Source of the DNA: Canna indica
Lineage: Eukaryota; Streptophyta; Magnoliopsida; Zingiberales; Cannaceae
Reading direction: 5' to 3'
DNA length: 64,000 nucleotides
Assembly: GCA_034359265.1 (NCBI GenBank)
Contig: CP136891.1
Location: 85,082,001 to 85,146,000, forward strand
Shown in pieces: positions 48,434 to 61,400 of the stretch. Made by a program: the position numbers and the translations under genes. The notes beneath the pieces are model-generated. The model worked only from the letters and a program-made list of their open reading frames with translations, had not been told where the DNA came from and made no database searches. The number at the start of each line of letters is the position of its first letter. The first letter of the stretch is position 1.

Positions 48434-49670
48434 TCAAAGTAGAGCAGCTAAGCCGGCGACGATCCTCACCCCCGACCTTGGCCTTGCCGGCGGAGGCTGC
48501 CATAGCTCCGCTACCGCCGCTTTGGTGTCCCCGTCGACTGAGGCCTCGACCGACGCCTCGGGTTGGGTCGTGGGTTCTGAGGCAGAGGTCGGCCACCCGC
48601 CTTCGTCCCCTGCAGTGCCGCCGCTCGCGGCCTTGTCCTTGAGATTGGTGGCGGCTGCGCGCGTGTAGGGGGAGAACCACTTGGACCGCATGTAGTCAGG
48701 TTTCCGCCAGGGCGGGACGTGAAGGCCCTTCTTCCTCAGGCTCTGCCGCCCAGCCTCAGAGACGGTGGCGACGATCTGCTGCAGCCGGTCCGGCCGACCC
48801 GCGAAGAGAGTCGGCAAGTGCTGGAGAACCGCGCGGTATGACTTGGTGGACCGAGCGATCTCGAACTCTGACCGGAAGTCGACGTCGATTATGAGGCGTT
48901 CCCCGCCGTCGACCACCACGTCGATGTACTCGTACTCCCCTGCCGTCATCAATTCACTTATGAGCGGCCATGATCGGGAGAAATAGACGCAAATATGCTA
49001 TTTGGGAAAGTGGAGAGAGGGATAAGAGTGGTTACCGGCAGGAAAAGAGGGATTTTTATCCCATCGCGACTTGCATATGGCAGCGTCGTACCCGAGGGAT
49101 TGCATTCCTTCGACCACGATCCTCCGGCAGTCACCCCTGCCTTTACAATTCTTGGCCCTCTCCATGATCTTTGAGGCGTCGGCCAAAAGATTCCTCTCGG
49201 CGGTGCTCGCGCAAAGGATCAAACCCTGGGCAACCCTCCATCTTTTAGTTAAAATTCGAAGAAATTTGGAAGGGTTTGTCGTATGGAGGAAGAAAGAAGA
49301 ATACTACCTTGATGAACTCGTTGGCATCGGCCGGAGGGTCGCGGACATCGAGGTCGTCGTCAGAGCTATCATCGTAGTTGCTGTTGAAACAGTTGCATCG
49401 ACTACGCGGCGGCCGCTCGGTGCCCCCCTCCTCCATGAAGCTGAGCACCATCTTGTCCAAGCAGACAGAGCTTGGCTCCATCTCGCCGACGTCGTCCGCC
49501 CTTTCCCTCTCCCTGCCATCGCCGGGCTTCTCCGCCAAGGAGATTCGCAGCACGCTCGGGAACTGCCGTTCGAAGAGCCGCTTCAGCCGGGACTTGGCAG
49601 CAGGCTTCGCTGGGTCAATCCTCACCGATCCTGCCGCGTCGACCGGCTGGACCTTCATTTGGAACGGCAT
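48434..49670 (-). CDS. DUF506 family protein (PDDEXK-like, PF04720 type)
   Basis: Plant family of unclear biochemistry with a predicted PDDEXK nuclease-like fold; one Arabidopsis member (RXR3) limits root-hair growth under phosphate and calcium signals. Exons 49308-49670, 49036-49225 and 48434-48939 give 352 residues. I chose the ATG at 49670 because MPFQMKVQPVD matches family starts. The conserved N-terminal block KSRLKRLFERQFPSVLRIS is at 26-44, then an acidic Asp-rich linker. The core has LGYDAAICKSRWDKNPSFPA, GEYEYIDVVVDG, ERLIIDVDFRSEFEIARST and the tail GLHVPPWRKPDYMRSKWFSP. After that an Ala/Pro/Thr-rich low-complexity end closes the protein. All three exons are GC-rich against AT-rich surroundings. 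Both introns are short (82 and 96 nt) and GT-AG. Confidence 0.93.
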
Positions 49671-50330
49671 CGCGCCGATGACCAAAACTACAACTTTCCC
49701 CTCCCTCCCTCACCCCAAACTACTGTTCAGTACCACTCCATCTCCCGACAACACTCAGATCCCTACCGAAACAACAACCCGAAATCGAGGTAGAAATGAA
49801 CGAATTCAAGCGCAAATCCAGAGATACAATTCACGAAGCAATTACTAACAACAGAGCTGACGCTCGTAACCAAAACGACACACCCGAAAACTTCCCAAAG
49901 AGAACAATGGTCAGAAATTGCCGATCGCAATCAGCAATTCATTAAAGAGTGCTCCGCCATTACCACAGCAATCATCGACCAAACAATGAAGTCACACCTC
50001 TCCGGGAGTCCACAAAGGCGCTTCCTTTCCCTTTCCCTTTACTAATTCGAACCGATCACAATGCTAACTCAAGAAAAAAGCACCTTTGAGCTGATCGTGG
50101 CTAAGATGATCCGATCCCCGCCTAGATCGCTTCTAGATATGCCGCCAGACAGCGATCTCCTCCATCTATTCCAGCGCCGGAGATCGAATTTGTGTCGTCG
50201 AGGAGGTAAAGAAAGGGGGGTTGTGAAGGAGAACAAGGCCGGGGATTTAAAAGGAAGAGGAGGAGAGAGTGTGTGAGTGCCCGACGCGGCCAGGATAAAC
50301 CCCCATCTCGTGCAACTTTTCATGACCATT
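49671..50330 (-). promoter_or_regulatory. DUF506 5' leader and proximal promoter
   Basis: Composition stays moderately GC-rich up to about 50300. ORFs on either strand here show no family similarity that I recognise and are probably leader sequence. A leader intron is possible, but no decisive donor/acceptor pair was identified. Confidence 0.4.
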
Positions 50331-53300
50331 TACTGCATTCGGTACCCAGTTGCTTATTGGACGCTAAGGTGGGCCACTCGAAGCACGAATAGGGTACATA
50401 AGCGGGCAACGTTAAACAAGTAGAGAGGGGTCAAATACTGCACCAACTGCTACTAGGGTACGTGGCGGAGTTTATGGAGCGGTTTCGAATCCGACCCTTG
50501 ATCGCGACGCGTGTGCTGCTACTCTTGTCGTTTTATGATGGAAAATGACCGGAACACCCTTACCCATTTCGGATAACTTCGTCCACTACCCTTTCCCACT
50601 CCCCGAACCAGACGCGCCCACTGCTCCGCGCCTGAAGAGCTATTGAGAAGACTAAGTTAACATGACGTACGCTGTGTGCAATGTCCAAAATACCCACGAG
50701 TCGCTCGCTATTTACATTTACCCGAAGCTGGACCTGGACGCCGTTCCGTCTAAAAGTAGCTAAGTGGTTTGTGGTAATTCCCGGGAAGATATAGGGGTAA
50801 TCAGGGAATGGGAAAGCGGTTTGGGGGACCGTGGTCCTGACACAGGCGTGCCTGCCGGACATACGTAGCAGTGGCACTTACCGCACCGTAACGTCAAACT
50901 TTGTGCGGGCATCACGTTGATCGTCTTGTGGCCGTTCGATGAGGGGAGAATATATAGTATATTTCCAGGGAATTTATTCCTTCCGTGTTCTGCAGGATTA
51001 AGGCAAAAAAGAGATAAACAATGAAATTATTATTATTATTATTATTATTTATTTCTTTGTTTTTTATTTAAAGATTTGGAGGTTTGCGAGAAAGAGAAAT
51101 AATGTAGAGAAGACGAGGATTATGTGAGAATGTCGACATCCTTGTGTCTTGATCCTGGCATTTAAATTTAATGCTATTTGGAATATTCCAATGGGTGGGG
51201 ATGATGAGTTGCATACTGTAGCGAGCTGTATGATTGAACTCCCTTTGGCCTTTGATGTGATTGGCTGTTCATGCATTGGATCATGCAGGTTAAAATATGG
51301 ACTGATGTAGATGATTGAGACTGTAGACAAATGGAAATGCATAGAGGCAGAGTAAATTGTATATATGGTTCAAAAGGAATATTTTAAAAAATATAAATAG
51401 TTCTCACTGATTTGACTTTATTGAAAGTCATTGTATTTTTATGTATTCATTGTTTAATCACTGAGATTTTTGTGCTTTTATATAGTACAATATGAGCTTT
51501 TCCCAATTCACATGGTCAATCCGCTAGTATTGTACTTATTAATTAACAGAATGAAATAGGCTTAGTTAATATCCTTAATTATGGCGATATTGAAAATTGA
51601 TTGTAAAGAGGAACAAGGATTTGATAGGTCTTTTTTTTCTTTTTTCTCTCCAGTGTGCATCTGTTTGATCGGCCTAGAACACAGTTAGAAAATAATGTCT
51701 CTCACTGTGAAATGCGTCATTACTTGATCAATTTGTTTTAGGTGATGTGACCTCAATTTTTCATCATTTACTTGGAGTCATTTGAGGTCCATGATTGCAC
51801 TTTGGCATTTTGCTTTCAAAGGCTACAGTACACGTATACCTGCTTTGATTATTATTTTTCTTTCTTGATGTTCCTACCTACCTGTTCTTATCCAACATTT
51901 GGTCATTATTTTCTTCTTGCAGCCTTGAGGCAAATAAATGCAGTCTTACCGCACATTACCAAAACAAAATTGGCATCCACAAGCATGATGTTTTGGTGCA
52001 AATTGGGGAAAGAAGCATAATTTAGTCATATTTGGTTTATTTTTATCTTTTCACTATATATATGATGAACTTAAAACGGGAAGACAAGCAGTGACTTGTC
52101 TCACAAGTTCAAATGGAGCATTGTTAATTCTTACCAAAAAAATGTCAATGATTCTACAATTAGGTGTACCTGACAACCTATCTTAGTTGATCTTTCAATT
52201 AATATTTCAAGGTAAGGAACAGATTAATTGATATTAGGAAGAAGTCTACCACAAGGCAAAGGAATACTTATGGTGGTTAAGATTGATCAACTTCTCAAAA
52301 ACTGGTATGCTTTACCCAAAACAAGAGGCTAAAATATCATGTGTTGGTGTTTTACTCACTGATATAATGACAGATGACAGATATATCTCAGGCCATTGAA
52401 ACACATGAAAACACTCAAAACTGAAAACAATAACTGATGATTCCGAAAAGGTCATTTTCTATCTAAACAAAGAATGGCGTTTTAGAGAAAACGATCAGTT
52501 AATTTGAGGTTAAGATCTTCATGAAAAAAAATCAGAGGTAAAATCTAAATTCAAACAATTTAAGATCAGTGATATAAAATAAATCAAACAGGGCTAGAAT
52601 TTAGATTAGTAGATTACATTCTTAATTTTGCAAGGACACCTCCATCATATGTAAGTCCATAATGAGCTCAAAGCTTTCATGTGATGGCCAAATTAACTGT
52701 GTCTAGTTTATCTGGGTTGATAACAAGAAAGGATGGTTTGCTCTTAAATGCACCTTCTTTGCCAAATAAAACATGCAATCCAATATCTGTTCCTTGATTC
52801 ATTTAAGCCCTCGAACCAAAAATCCCAAGGTTGCCTTGTTTATGACTTGACCATAAACTAAAGCATCTAAAAAAATAAAGGTAGACATATATAAATAGAA
52901 ATAGGGGCCCATCTCATATTAACATGATGATGACCACTCAAGATGAGTTCCCTACCATTGGGGTCACAGCATAACCATTTTTCCAAGGACCCAGACCACT
53001 AATTAATAAAATTGATATGATTGTGGACCCCTTCCTTTAGCTATCACTTTAAAGCTCAATAGGGACATTTAACTGTCCTTGGGCAATAATGATCCTTGAA
53101 AGTCTTGGATGTAGTCTTTACTAGCAATACATATATAGAATTCATATCAGAGTCTCGTTTTGGGGGAAGAAGCATATTTTAAACTTGTATCTGTGATCAA
53201 GTAGATTCTAAAATATAATATATATATAGAAACATGTCATACTATAAAGTGCTCCTCAAATTAATTAATCAAAGCTAAAATGATGTTATCATTTTATAAG

Positions 53301-56300
53301 GATAACCTTAAGGCCACTCCAATAAAGGATTAGGACATGCAACTTTATTTTTATTGTAGCTACACTTCTACTTTGTCTACCAGATCCTGACTTTTTAGAG
53401 GAGATGACACAAAGGAAAATGATGCATCTGTCCTGCACCAAGTTGGGGCTCTCTGTCATCAACTTTCTTTTGTGTTTATCACCTACATAGTTTCATATGT
53501 TTAGAGGAATATGACAACATGATCAACCCACCGTATATGTAGTTTACTTATATATATTTTTTCTTGTAAAAGATATTTTTGCTTTTGTAGGCATCTATGG
53601 AAACAAAGTGGGCATTGCATCCATTGGACTAAGCCTTGACAAGGACAGAGATATGATGGGATAAGGATTGATTTAAGACTATTTGTCAACAATTTTTTGT
53701 AGGTTATGATCATTATGTTTTGCTTAAGATATGCTCTTTAAGAAAATCTAATATAAGTTTAGTCGGTGCAAAGATAATGGATGATACACCACATAACCAT
53801 GTTTTCACTGCAAGTTTTTTAGAGCAACTTTTTTACTACAAGCTTAGGAATGGTAATTGCTATCCTCCCCACTGTTATTAGGGTTGATCTAGGGCTGTCT
53901 TACCCAACCCAATTTACATAAAAAGTGGGTATTGGATTCAAAAGTGTATCCTGCATGTATGGCAAGATAAGGATGCATATCTCGCTGTCCCATTCAGCCT
54001 ATAAATACACTTAGTTTTGATTTATATATGTTCCCAATTTAATATAACATGTGCACCGTTGTTGGCTGCCCCCACACTAGATGAGTGTTGGGGACGTGAA
54101 GGGTGTTCCCTGCTCCATATTTCTATTCCATTGCCATCCCTACATATTAATTAATTTTCAGCTTTTCACATAATGTTAAACATCTATTTAATTGTATTTA
54201 GACATATTGAAAGCACCAACCAAGCTTCCTATTTTTGTTTTCAAGATGATGTTTTTCTTTCACTTTAGAATCTAATTATCTAAACATGATGGTGGGGCGG
54301 TTGATTGAAACTTTTGAAACCAAACCATGAAGTGCTGAAATTAATCGGGTAAGCTTGAAAGCTAAGTACAACTTTGCAACATACCTGCACTGAGAGTTTA
54401 TATGATGGGGGTAGGAAACCATTTTGTCTTCACCTTTCCACCTTCAAAACCTTGTACGCCTTGTTGAGTGGTTTGGATAGCTGGTCTATATTTTGATATC
54501 TATGAAAACCATCCAAGTAAAAGAAACAGAAATCAAGCATCCACTTCTTTCCAGAATCCAGTAGAAATATAGGAAGAGAATGAAAAATTATTTACACATT
54601 GATCAGGGGAATATAAATTATAACTTCGCACTGTTCAAGCCATTATTCTAAAAACATTCTGAACACGTGAGAAACCATAATAACAACAATAAAAAAAGCA
54701 ATTCGAGCACTTCTTTATCAAAAACTTCCTCGCTTTCCTATTACTTAAAGATGTCTTCTTTTTTTTCTTCGAAAATCCCATTTTGGAATACTTTTCTTCA
54801 GCATTAAAAATACCACTCCATATGGACAGACGAGGAAACGAGTGGTCGAACAGTGAACTAATATGCTCAGTTTCTTGTAACATCTGGGACATCTGAACTT
54901 TCTTTTTTGCAGAACGATGTTAATCAAATATAGCATATACGTATTGGTTCTCCTCCTGAAACAATTTCAAATGCAACACCTTGTTTTTTTACCGGTACAG
55001 GGAGATTGGTAAAATACTCGTGCAACACTTTGCTGGGAAGATCCGAGAGCAGCCCCGAGACCAATACTTAGAACCTTGGCCGGAATGTCCAATTGGAAGA
55101 AAAATGATTTCTATAACTCAACTTCCAATGTGCATCAAACTTTGAAATCATCAAATTATATATTTCTTTGCACTACCAAACAGGGCAGCGTACATATTCC
55201 TAAAACCTGCAGTCAGTCAAAGCAGCATGTGATCAGATAAGGAGCTTCAAACATTTGACTTCGATTTTAGTTTCACTGCAGTTTCTCAAATATCTGGTCC
55301 AATTATTCTCTAGATTTCTGAACCGCCTTACCTGATGTAATAAATCTGTATTATATTTAATTTCTATCACTTATTTCATAGTTATCCATCTGTATTTTCT
55401 ATCTGGATTTTCTCTAAGATACGTGTACTAGGTCACTGGAAACAATGATCAACATGATGAGACTCCATGATTTCTTCGACATGTGATCAACACTATAGAG
55501 AACAACACTCCTAATTGGAACAGGAACAAGAAAATTCAGGTTTATAGAATTTAGAATACTATGTCTTACAGTCTAATTGGTAAATCAAACAACATGATAA
55601 ATAAAATGTTTCAAGTCTATAAACAATAAGCTAGATCCCAAAACATATTCTAGAGGATTAAAATACAACCAGCTTGACATCAACATATTAGCAAAGTCAA
55701 GGAGACAAACCACTGACACAAGGCATTAAATTAATTGAACCTCTAACCTTATAACCTACCACTTTGTGCTACCTTGGAGAGTTACCTGTAGCAGCAAAAA
55801 TTTTCTTCATATAGTCCACCATGTATAGTACGCTCAGGTGGGAAGACCCTCCTAGGAGCAAAAAGACATGGTGACTAATGGGGTATTTCAAGATGTGGTA
55901 CACCTGCTAAAATTTTAATGTAAGGATGAAACATATAGTTAAGATGCAGAACATAAGCAGAAGTGGGATTCCCTGGAGATCTAATGAGTTGATCAATAGA
56001 AATAATACCTGTTGTGGATTTGATTTGTAATGTCCATCTGAAAATATAATGAATAAATTCAATAGAATATGCATTGGAAGAACAGTAAAGATTGTCATAA
56101 GTGAACCTTTCGAGGTGAAGAAAATATTATTAGAATTGTTCCAAAGGTATTTTTACACTGACTTTGATAAAAAGAGAAAGATAATATGTAAATAAAATAT
56201 AATAGTGATGTAGAACTTTTTTCGGCAGTGGACTAATCTATATGAAAATATAATAGACTGAAGAAGTGACATATTTAATATACAACAAAATAAATTTGCA

Positions 56301-57560
56301 AGTGAATTTTGATGGAACAAATGAACAATTCAATTGCACCAATAATTACAACCAACAACCATGGGCCATCCCACCCTTGGATAATGACTTACAGTACAGA
56401 GATATTTTTCATGGAGTTCTTTAGGTTATAGTACACTAAGATCAGTTCAACTTCATGTGCTAGGAGACAAGGACTAATGCAGTGGAAAATACAGTACATC
56501 TATTGCATTTATGACAAGAACCAAAAATGAACTTATAGATTTATGATATAGATCATGAGAAGAAGTGAGGTGCAGAGACAAATAAAATAACTCTACTAAT
56601 AGGCTCAATGGTGTTTATTTTACATATCCAACAATAAGGACGACCATAGAAATGAAAACACAAATATATAGTTGCTACTTGCTAGTGCAAAGAATGATTT
56701 AGCATGATAAATTTAAGGTCAAAAGTATATTGGTATTTGCAAAGTGAATATGCTGTGTTTGGCTAATAGTACAGTGGCTAGGTAATATTCCAAGGTGCTT
56801 CCTACGGTTTCAACTTTCAAGGACAACAGATGGATCATATATGACAAAAGATCATGAGCAAGAGTGCAAGTAGTCTAAGCTAATAAATAACTTCAGAAAC
56901 AGAAATAGTACTTGCTGGAAATTTGTTTGGACACTTTGATTATATAATGTTATTGTAAAAGTCTCCATAGACGCATAACGATTAATTTTGCCAATGGTGA
57001 CATCTAAGGCTGCACTTTTCAGATTAGAGTTTTGAGGCTGAATTTGCAAAATGATGGATGAATATTATGATTTCTTTGGTGGTGAAAAATCTCATGGCCT
57101 GACACTGAATTCTAATGTGAATACAAGTAATATTCTTAAGGTGATTCCAATAGCTTGGATGAAAACAAAAAGATAATGTGCGAAAATTGAGATCTTAGGG
57201 TTTTCTACGGTAACTATTAGAAAGAAAAGAGTGAGGGTTTACTCCATAAACTTGAAGTATGCAACAACTTCCAATAAATTTTCAGCTCACAGTAATCAGA
57301 AGTAATCAGAAGAGCCTTCTGTAAATAAGTTATGAGGAAGATCAGTATCACGCTCTCTTTGACATCAAGAGAGTTCAACATCTATAAAGAATCATGAACA
57401 AAACTGTATTCTAATTTACAACTTGGGTTCCTAGATCACTCTTCAATTGTAAACTATAACACAAGATTGATTGATCCAGAGATAAAAGAACAACCCAATA
57501 AATGGCCCTGAAATCTCCAAAGTGGTCGCTAGAAGTAAAGGGAAAATATTAGTCATAGAC
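50331..57560. other. long intergenic region, no gene seen
   Basis: 50340-50900 is more GC-balanced, perhaps promoter or an old repeat. From 51000 on it is AT-rich with scattered short ORFs lacking coding character. A (TTA)n run sits at about 51029-51050. A slightly GC-richer patch at about 54980-55100 may be repeat-derived. No exon, tRNA or miRNA precursor was recognised. Confidence 0.45.
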
Positions 57561-58120
57561 CACAACAACAATAGCAACAATAACTAAGCCTTAATCACAT
57601 ACTAGATGGGGTTCTGCTATATGGATTCTTCGTCGAAGACTAGATTCGCCTCAATATTTAGTAAATGGTCGAAGACTAGATTCGCCTCAATATTTAGTAA
57701 ATGTGGATCCTTAGACACTTTCTTTTTCCACGTGATCCTATGCATACCTCTAACCTTTTTCCTACCTTCTACTATTAAACTATCACATTTTCGAATAGAG
57801 GCACTATCTTGGTAGCACATGCCCAAGCCATCTTAGAGGACATTCTCTTATTTTGTCTCCAATATGTGCTACATGTGCACCTTCTGCTAGATGTATTCAT
57901 TTCTAATCTTGTCTAACCTTGTATAGCCACTCATTCACCTTAACATCTGCGTATATGCCATATTCAACTTGTGCATATGTTAAACTTTAGTTGCCTAACA
58001 CTCGCTCCTGTATAGCACCGTAGTTCTATAAATTTTCCCTTCACTTTGTTAGGTATCTTCTTGTCATATAGCACACCTGCACATCTTCATTTCAACCACT
58101 TTGATTCTATGGGTTACCAT
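57561..58120 (-). mobile_element. 5'-truncated RTE-clade LINE, degenerate
   Basis: On the minus strand the sequence ends in a TTG-rich tail (CACAACAACAATAGCAACAA at 57561-57580 on plus), preceded by the AAGGCTTAGTTATT- and GGGGT-type 3' end of plant RTE non-LTR elements. Further upstream are decayed fragments of the reverse-transcriptase C-terminus in shifting frames: LYDKKIPNKVKGKFYRTT, then MLR-stop-MSGYTRLDKIRNE, then IRECPLRWLGHV. Stops and frameshifts show it is dead. The 5' part of the element is missing. Confidence 0.8.
57632..57703. repeat. 36-bp perfect tandem duplication in the LINE
   Basis: A 36-bp unit beginning GTCGAAGACTAGATTCGCCT is repeated exactly (57632-57667 and 57668-57703). 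It postdates the LINE insertion. Confidence 0.9.
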
Positions 58121-58485
58121 GACTAAAAATTAATTAGAAAGACAAAATCTCATATGAACAATAATTTACTTGTTAGTTTTTAGTTAAAATCACATGCAGA
58201 CAATTCATGCAAACAGAACAAAATCTGAGATTCGTAGCTTAAGCACTAAGATTACTGATACATCTGATAATGCGACAGCTTCCCAGTGGAAAATTCCCAA
58301 GGTTTATTCATGATTAAGATCAAGTGTCACAATCTCAAGCCCAAAACATCTGTTGCAGCACGTAATCCAGAAATAACAGAAAGAAAATAAATTATTCATA
58401 GGATACATCTATCATGGCAAGCTTGTCACAAGCTTAGACACATTATCATAAATTGGATACAGCAAAAGCAAAGACAAACTTCCTC

Positions 58486-61400
58486 CTAGGGCACATTCAT
58501 CACCTGAATGGACTGTAACGTATCCGACAAAGCAATGACTAAATCACCAGACTGGATCATTCCTCTGGCCTTGAGCAAAAAAAAGGTGCGGTTAAGATTG
58601 CTCTCCATATCACCAGAGAAACCAAGACGAAAAGGTATTAGACCCCATTGAAGATTTAATCTTCTTCTCACAGATGTTGAGGATGTAAATGCAAAGATTG
58701 GGCAATCAGGGCGGCATCTTGATAACAGAGAGGCCATGTGCCCAGTCCTTGTAAAGACAAAGACTGCATCTACTCGCAAGTTGTTGGCTGCAAATCACAA
58801 TTTAACCAGGTTAACAAAAGGAAATGTGATTATGTGACTACCTGGATGACCCTAGAAGTAAAGTTTGGCACCAAAATATGATGTAAAGAACACTCCACTA
58901 AGACTGCCAACTATATCCAAAATCAGTGCAACGGATCTACTAACCAGTTTAACAACTGTCTTTTAACAAGAACCATGCCGAATGCTGTTGAAGTTAAGTC
59001 TCTGTCACTTATATTGCTGAAAACAGAATTTCTATGCCTGACTATTTTTTACTAATGAACTTCCTACATTGTTTATATTTTGAATAAATAAAAAATCCGA
59101 AATGGGCTCAAACTGAATAAGCAAAAGAAATTTGTTTCTTATTTTCCTCGGAAATCCTCATCTCATGTGTTTCTTTTATATATAAACTCTAGTACTTTAT
59201 CTATTATCTATTTTTCCATTGTTCCTAACGTTTCTGTTAGCTTTAGTTATATTTGGTCAAGAGGCTAATTATATCCAATTGTAAATCCTAACATTAGATT
59301 CTCTGAACTCATGAAAAATTCATGGCTAATTATGCATCGCATAAGACAGTGAGTATGGCTGCAAATCCAATAACTAAAAATGGGTAGGCTTCTAACAGGA
59401 ACAACAAATAGAATGTACTTTTGATAGAACACTAAAAGAACTCAGAACATGATATTAAATTGTGCAGAGAAAATTGTTAAATCAACTTCATTGTGTATTA
59501 AGATAATCAATGTCAATGTCAGAATATAGTAATAGAACTAGAAATTTGAGTGGTAGAAAAATCCAAAAAAACAAAAGAGAGATAAACCTGAAAGACATAT
59601 CTTTTAAGTAATTAAGAGCTTCAATGAACTAACTAGGTATACTTTCTCATTTCCAGATGCCATGATGCATATGTTGGGATCAAATCCAAACAATTGCAAG
59701 GCCAGAATGAACTATCACATGTACATTATAACAAAGAACAGACGCAAGATTATACATGTGACCTACGCAATTGAAAGTAATAATCAGGTCAAACACGGCG
59801 CACAAAGTTTCCACCAATGGGAGGTGGAGTCAAAGCAACAACAAACTGGATATAGGCTGGTAAATCAACATGAAAATCCTTACCCATTTTAGCAGCAGAA
59901 TTGCAAATTTCCTCAGAAATTTTGTCAGAGAAAGAAGATGCAATATGTGGAAGATCCATTGGCTCATGGCGCTTCTCTTCTCTCCACCACCTTTCGATGC
60001 GAAGGCTGACAGTTCTAAGAACAGTCAATGCTTTATCTGGATATTGGCCCATAGCTGACTCACCTGATAGCATCAGAGCATCTGCCCTTTGCCTAACTGC
60101 TTCTGAAACATCAGCAACTTCAGCTCTAGTTGGTGTAGGATACTCAATCATGGATTCCAGAAGCTGAGAAGCTACAATCACAGGCTTGTTTAGCTTCCTG
60201 CACAAATTAACAATTTTTTGCTGAGCTGAAGGGACTTCTTCCAATGGAATTTGAGCACCCATGTCTCCTCTGGCTACCATCGCTCCATCTGATGCACGAA
60301 TGATGCCTTCCAGATTTTTCAAAGAATCAACACTCTCAATCTTTGCAATCAGTGCAATTTCCCTGGAACATAAGAATGTATTTAGAATTAGCTCATAAAC
60401 AGGTAGCAACTGGAAGGAACTCTTTATTTGGTCATTCATTAAGCTCGTAACTCATTGAAAAATATGTCTGGTTAGCATTTAGTTGGAATTGGTTTGCATG
60501 TGTCATAGTAGGTTGTAGTTTATCCCTCTTCATCTTATTGATTTCTTGTTGCCTAGAACCAAGTGATCAGCATGAGCCATATAAGAAATTGGAATTTGCC
60601 CAATTAATCCACTCACATTCTAACAATACTCACTTTTTGTGGTCATTAGGCAGGTTATAATCAGCCATACCTCCAATTCACTAATCATGGATATACTTCT
60701 TTGATTAGCCAAAAGGATTGGTTTTTAGGCCATATGTACTGGTCCCTACGGACCCTACCTTGTACTCTCATGAGGTCTAGCCATGACCACTCTCATGAGG
60801 GCATATGTGTGATAGGGATCTAGGTTGTGCATATTGTTAAATTTGATTTGATGACCAACTTTCCCAAAAGCTTAAGCTATTAGGAAAGAGACCAATTTGT
60901 GCATTTATATTCTTAACACTCTCCTGACTTGTCGGCGGGTAAACTTTGAAGAAAGTGACTCAAGCCCAACAAATGAATTGACTTAATTGAGGTGGGAGGT
61001 AATTTTTTTAAAATATTGATGCTAGGAGGATTTGAACTGAGGACCTCTTGATCTAATACCATGTTAAATTTGATTTGATGAGCATTTTCCCAAAAGCTTA
61101 AGTTGTTAGGAAAGAGACCAATCTATGCATTTATATTATTAACATGTATGATCATCCACATGCCACTCATCTATCTAGCATAACAGTACTTGTTAAGTAT
61201 TGTCACCTAGCTTCATTAGACCGCACGTCTATTGCCAATTACCAGGCTATATGTCATCAATTTATGGGAAAACTAAATGTGTAGTTATCCATCAATATGT
61301 GAAGCTCTGATTCACAAAGTCAATTCCAATTCTGGATTCTCGAAACCCAGTCTGCCTATATCGTGGGATAAAACAAGTTGACATACAGGTACTTCAATCA

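Noticed and set aside
49671..49685. An upstream TTG that would extend the DUF506 protein by five residues
   Set aside because: Not an ATG; family proteins begin MPF, which matches the ATG at 49670.
49071..49848. Long plus-strand ORFs opposite the DUF506 exons
   Set aside because: Low-complexity frames antisense to recognised exons, crossing both of its introns.
54635..54936. Overlapping short minus-strand ORFs, one with a CPRC-like motif
   Set aside because: Lysine-rich low-complexity sequence in AT-rich DNA with no supporting exons.
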